DNA of 64,000 nt. Origin: Mycobacterium asiaticum DSM 44297 (lineage in GTDB: Bacteria; Actinomycetota; Actinomycetes; Mycobacteriales; Mycobacteriaceae). The notes beneath the pieces were generated by a model, which saw only the letters and a list, made by a program, of their open reading frames with translations, was not told the DNA's origin and ran no database searches. The stretch spans positions 1,735,935 through 1,799,934 of the forward strand of contig NZ_HG964937.1 in NCBI RefSeq assembly GCF_000613245.1, in the 5' to 3' direction. This document shows, one piece after another, positions 60,701 to 64,000 of the stretch. A program made the position numbers and the translations under genes. Each line of letters opens with the position of its first letter. Within the stretch, counting starts at the first letter, position 1.

Positions 60701-60995
60701 GGAGGCCTTAGCGCTGGCACGCGAGACGGGAATGTGTTTCTACGACGCGGAGCTGCTGCGGCTGCTTTCTCATACCCGGCGGGACCCAGCGGAACGTCGT
60801 GACGACCTGCAGTGCGCCCTGCAGTCAGCAGACCGTCAGGGCGCGCATTTGTTCGAATTACGCTCGGCGCTTGACGATTTCGAGTTGCGTGGGCAAGCTG
60901 CTCGATCCGCTCTGGCCACCGCGATGGGTCGCGTGTCAGCAGAGAGCGCGCTAGTTGAGTCCGCCAAAGCCACCGCGGCGCTTGGCGCAACCTGA
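57762..60995 (+). CDS. Class III adenylate/guanylate cyclase fused to AAA ATPase and TPR-like region
   Basis: 1,077 aa. Cyclase domain at about 70-235 with both metal-binding Asp residues visible (ILFVDLVDST near 78; HGDGLLAVFG near 122) and the transition-state Asn/Arg pair in YGLGANLAARV. An AAA/STAND ATPase domain follows (Walker A GEAGIGKS; Walker B VVAEDAHWF). The C-terminal ~450 residues are helical TPR-like. The layout matches the large mycobacterial cyclase-ATPase proteins, but no LuxR DNA-binding domain is seen at the end. GTG start at 57762. Confidence 0.9.
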   Translation: MDERDVPGRDGHGRKKAAAIDALLDRAVAAIDSGDRAAATALAGQVLAADEGNADAEELLTAPAQGGEIRRLTILFVDLVDSTALSTTIEPETYRLVVGRYREHVLKTVNRLGGHIGSTHGDGLLAVFGHPVAHEDDLRRAVLAGLEINRAVAKLSAQVKARFGFEVRARVGVHRGVVYLDTTQADVYGLGANLAARVCGLAAPGAVVISEAVARLVGDAFELESCPAAPVKGVAGLIDHYRVLGERPVPARVAQGPIVGRSREWQHLQASWARAQAGQLDMPGIVFSGEAGIGKSRLATAGEVLVTQSGNAVLELIGSPFHTDAGMHPVRALIERHCGIGRLTAPAERLALLTAEVVRVGLDPARLIPLLAPVLSIDAQHGYQAVPDQGPELYNRIFEAVQTYLLARFGNDPGLVVAEDAHWFDPASLEVLGGLLGAGHGRLLVIVTGRNRDWLPDSWPANVFELQPLTEDESDELIAALNPALTPQEQATVRSRCDGLPFYIEQVVAGITEVGVPEALYEPLFARLRASAQVVPVVEAAAVIGRYVDTGLLRSVVDMDDEDLDRVVGELAAAQVLEPWKADGWRFRHELLREVAVELAPPSVRRRLHARVGDALCSVGGEPDWGLVANHYTWAERFDDAASAHQQASAAARRRGALNEARTHLGHALTQLDRCPPSPDRDRREIALRLGRGFLAGSAVSPSSPVVAPDLERCLQLVGAEVPTNSRGRTSTAQELFATLGVLTGYYTGRADLNRATQALELLRAALDQWRPGFWPRLAAWSGVLAFLRGEFADAASHLELATGRGAIDNRETETVGFLPIDPIVAARIHLALLRMVQGNLPTAENELAHAARCVEGIGFPQGPYSLAYLRFAEIWVRTEAGQLDRASALAAEMIDDAGRHGFDQWRLRGTILRTVIDALLTYAENGPSSAFSDHVSRVSELVDELRAADLNVYLPFFAGALARLLIAAERFDDARARIEEALALARETGMCFYDAELLRLLSHTRRDPAERRDDLQCALQSADRQGAHLFELRSALDDFELRGQAARSALATAMGRVSAESALVESAKATAALGAT

Positions 60996-61197
60996 CGCTG
61001 CGCGCTCGGGAAGATGGAGACGTGCCCGAGGGTGACACCGCCTACCTGCCAGCCGGACCCGCACAAGCCACCTCCGTGGCCCCGCGCTGACAGCAAACGC
61101 CAAGGTTCCGTGTGATGCACTGACAACAATGCAATTCCGTCTGGGGCCGACGGTCGGCCACTGCGCATTTCGGGAGCGCATGCTGGGGGAAAGCCGA

Positions 61198-63199
61198 ATG
61201 GCTGCACACCGCGGATCGGTGCTTCGCACTGCGAATTGGCTGATGCACCTGGCGCTCCCGATGCTGGCACTGTGGCTGCTACTGAAGCATCCGGCCGTCG
61301 ACCTGGAATGGGACAACCGGATCGCGCACTTCGTGCTGGTCCTGTCCGCGTCGGCGGTAAGCGTCGCGCTGGGCGTGGTGATAGCCCGTGCGGCTCGCGC
61401 GCGAAACGACGCCCGCCTGTGGCTGGTGTCGCTGGTGTTCGTGACGACGGCCGGGTTCTTCGGCGTTCATGCACTTTTCACACCAGGAGTGTTGAAGGAC
61501 ACGTCCGACGCCGACTTCATGTTTCCGACGCGAATGGGGTTGGTGCTTGCGGGCACGGTGGCGCTGGCGTCCGCCGCGACGTTCAGCCCCGCCAGAAGCG
61601 CCGGACTTTGGATGCTGCGCCGGCTCCTGTCCGGGTTGGTCTGGGCATCCATGGCGTTGTGTGCGGTAGTGGTCAATTTCGGATTACTGGATCGGCTGCC
61701 GGACCAGGAGCTGGTCGAGCGGGTGGAACACGATGCGGCGCTGATCGGCGGAGCGCTGTTCGCCACGGCGGCGGCCGCGTATTTTCCTATCTATCGCCGC
61801 CGGCCTGCGGTCGTGTTGATGTCTGTCCTGACCGCCTTCGTGCTGCTCGCGGAGGCATCGGTGGCGCTGGCCGTCGGGATGAGTTGGCATGCCTCGTGGT
61901 GGCTTTGGCACCTGTTGATGACGACGGCCTTCTGTTTCATCGCCTACAGCGCTCGCGTCCAGTTTCACCGGGAGGGTTCAGCGCGTGGGTTGTTCGACGC
62001 CCTCGCGACCCGGGAGACCGTCGCCGCGCTGCGCAGCGACTACAGCATGGCGCTGGACGCAATGGTCGACGTCATGCGGCGTCGCGAGCGTGGCGAACAG
62101 GTGCCCTCCGGCGCTGTGACCATTCGCCTTGCCGACCGATTCGGCTTGTCCGAACAGCAGGTCGCCGTTCTCAAACGCGCTGCCGAAGCGCTTGGCGCCG
62201 AGCGCGAGCAATTGCGCAGACTGGGCAAGCTGGTTGCGGTGGGCGAGGAATTGAGCGTGATTCAGGATGAAGATGTCTTGCTAGGCCGTGTGATGTCGGC
62301 CATCGCGGATGCCTTCCCTCGCGATGACATTGGACTGGCCGTAATGCATGCCGGCGAGCTGCACTCCAACGACTCCCCTGCCCCTGGTCCCACGGCGTCG
62401 GGCGCGGTGACGCTGAAGCTGCCTCTCGAGGTGAAGGGGAAGATCGCCGGAATGATCACAGTCCGGCGACCGAGCGGCATCTTCCCCGACGCCGACGTAG
62501 CACTGCTGCGCTCTTTCGCCAGTCAGACCTCGATCGCACTGGAAAACGCTCGTCTTTACCGTCATCTCGACGACCTTTTCCGCAGCTACATGTCCCCCGC
62601 CGTCGCGACCGCACTGCTCGCCGACCCCGACCAGGCGGGACTGGGTGGCGCGATCGTTGATGCGACGGTCTTGATGGCCGACCTGCGCGGGTTCACCGCA
62701 TTCGCTGAAGCCCATTCCCCGGTCCATGTCGTCACCATGCTGAACACGTATTACGGGGCGATCGTTCCGGTGATTCTCGAGACCGGCGGCACCCATAACG
62801 CAATTCGTCGGTGACGCGGTCATGGCGGTCTGGGGAGCCCCAGCGCGGCACATCGATCACGCTTTGCGCGCCGCTCGCGCCGGCCTGGCGCTGCATGCGG
62901 CCGTCGAGCAGGCCGCCGTCGAGCACGACGACTGGCCACGGTTCCGGGTGGGGATCAACACCGGTCCGACATTGGTTGGCAACGTCGGCGCCGCGCAGAT
63001 GCGCAGTTACACCGCGATCGGTGACACGGTCAACCTGGCCGCGCGGCTGCAGGACCTGGCCAAGCCCGGCCAGGTGATCGTCGGACATGGGACCGTGGTC
63101 GCACTCGGCGAGGCGGCCCGCGTCAGTGCGCGGCGCCGGGTGAAGGTCAAGGGCAAGAGCGAGCCGGTCGAGGTCTACGTTCTAGACGCCATCCGCTGA
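61198..63199 (+). pseudogene. Membrane adenylate cyclase with GAF domain, frameshifted in the catalytic domain
   Basis: Reading starts at ATG 61198 (GGGGGAAAG upstream). Six or more membrane helices (about 10-260) are followed by a helical linker, a GAF domain (about 365-500) and the start of the class III cyclase domain (MADLRGFTAFAE), which stops at 62814. The catalytic domain continues in another frame from 62795 (ITQFVGDAVMAVWG, GDTVNLAARLQDL, KGKSEPVEVYVLD) to 63199. The ACCC at 62791-62794 should read ACC: one extra C. Without it the protein would be ~667 aa and complete. Either a true loss of function or an indel error. Confidence 0.88.
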
Positions 63200-63215
63200 G
63201 GCACGGTTAATCCGA

Positions 63216-63869
63216 TCAGGCCTTCTCGTGAGGCACTTCGGGTTCGTAGCCGCCGGGTGGGGTAGGTGCGTTCAGATTGAACCGGACCCCGAGCATCCGG
63301 ATCACGAAGCACACCGATCCGGCTACCACCGCGGCCGGCAGACCGTAGACGTCCAACCGCATGGCAGCCACAGTGATTGCGGCGGCCGCTAAAGCGGGGA
63401 TTGCGTACAGATCGCTACGCAGCACCGTCGGAATCTGCAGGACGAGCATGTCGCGAATCGTGCCGCCACCTACCGCGGTGACGACACCGAGCAGGAGCGC
63501 GGGCGCGATCCCGAGCCCGTATTCGACGGCCTTGCTCGCGCCGATGACGGCAAAAACGCTCAGCCCGATCGCGTCGAGCACGGTGATCGCCGTACCCAGT
63601 CGGTCCAACCGTCGGCTGAGCGCGAACGCAATCAGTCCGCCGGCCCCGGCCAGCGCGAAGTAACGCCAGTCCCGAAACGTGGCGGGCGGAATGGAGCCGA
63701 TCAGGACGTCACGGATGACCCCGCCGCCCATCGCGGTGATCAGGCCGAGCGTCACGACCCCCACGATGTCCAGCCGCGCGACGCGTACCGCTGTCAGCGC
63801 GCCGTTCAATCCGAAGACGAACGTGCCGGTGAGATCGAGGACGAGGAGTAGCTGGGCTTCGGCGCTCAC
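63216..63869 (-). CDS. TRIC-type (UPF0126) cation channel family membrane protein
   Basis: 217 aa with about seven membrane helices in two homologous halves, each carrying the glycine motif AMGGGVIRDVL / AVGGGTIRDML. This is the signature of bacterial TRIC-family channels (formerly UPF0126). GTG start at 63869. It follows a partial gene on the same strand after only 12 bp. Confidence 0.93.
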   Translation of the reverse strand: MSAEAQLLLVLDLTGTFVFGLNGALTAVRVARLDIVGVVTLGLITAMGGGVIRDVLIGSIPPATFRDWRYFALAGAGGLIAFALSRRLDRLGTAITVLDAIGLSVFAVIGASKAVEYGLGIAPALLLGVVTAVGGGTIRDMLVLQIPTVLRSDLYAIPALAAAAITVAAMRLDVYGLPAAVVAGSVCFVIRMLGVRFNLNAPTPPGGYEPEVPHEKA

Positions 63870-63881
63870 GTGAAGTGCTTA

Positions 63882-64000
63882 TCACGAGTTTGCGGACTCA
63901 CCGCCGTTGATCAGCTCCGCGAGGAAGTCGGGTAACCGGCCGGCGCCGAAGTCGTAGAACCGCGCCCAGAGCGGCTCAATCGAGATACGCACCATCTCTT
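63882..64000 (-). CDS. 3' end of an unidentified gene (partial)
   Basis: The last ~39 codons of a minus-strand frame that is open at the window edge and ends RLPDFLAELINGGESANS. Only 12 bp separate it from the TRIC-family gene, so the two are probably in one operon. Too short to identify. Confidence 0.55.
   Translation of the reverse strand, partial: EMVRISIEPLWARFYDFGAGRLPDFLAELINGGESANS

Noticed and set aside
1..64000. tRNA, rRNA, insertion sequences or phage genes
   Set aside because: I looked through the intergenic regions and found no tRNA-like folds, transposase motifs or integrase genes.

Overview
The window comes from a high-GC, slow-growing Mycobacterium. It carries a PE_PGRS gene (a family confined to slow growers), a PPE gene with a mycobacterial iron box, an MmpL transporter, an MbtH-NRPS cluster, a WS/DGAT acyltransferase and a gabD2 gene very close to that of M. 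tuberculosis. The species cannot be fixed from the sequence alone.

Layout. 0-8.7 kb: frameshifted PE_PGRS gene, a divergent PPE37-like gene behind a 16/19 IdeR-box match, type III glutamine synthetase, WS/DGAT, an amino-acid permease and a VIT-family metal transporter. 8.7-36.2 kb: one long minus-strand block read mbtH, giant NRPS (about 21.3 kb), ABC exporter, MmpL transporter, PknF-like Ser/Thr kinase. Ignoring two frameshifts, the NRPS reads PCP0 - C1-A1-PCP1 - C2-A2-PCP2-E2 - C3-A3(NMT)-PCP3-E3 - C4-A4-PCP4 - C5-A5-PCP5 - reductase. This predicts a reductively released peptide aldehyde or alcohol with two D-residues, one of them N-methylated, and a starter loaded in trans. Export would be by the ABC and MmpL proteins. 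Tandem 11-bp direct repeats of the heptamer CTTGCGA/T, resembling SARP (EmbR-type) operators, lie upstream of mbtH and again upstream of the kinase.

36.7-45.4 kb: a small membrane protein; the two-gene N-acetylglutaminylglutamine amide (osmolyte) operon; a divergent F420-dependent oxidoreductase; gabD2; a Tat-type lipoprotein amidase; an exported M15-like protein; and a DUF5994 gene. 45.6-57.6 kb: cspA with a strong terminator hairpin, a second DUF5994 gene behind a 27-codon leader ORF, a transglutaminase-like protein, small redox and stress genes, a response regulator, a GAF-GAF-PP2C-HATPase/STAS partner-switch pair, an MBL hydrolase, TetR, a GMC oxidoreductase and a protein ending in an Asp/Lys-only tail. 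57.7-64 kb: two class III cyclase genes (the second frameshifted), a TRIC-type channel and the 3' end of one more gene.

Five genes are broken by 1- or 2-base indels (PE_PGRS, NRPS twice, PPOX-like, cyclase), mostly in short homopolymers or at a repeat edge. Either the assembly has indel errors or several genes are decaying. Two NRPS module junctions share about 99% identical mosaic blocks with unusual codon choice, which points to module duplication or gene conversion.
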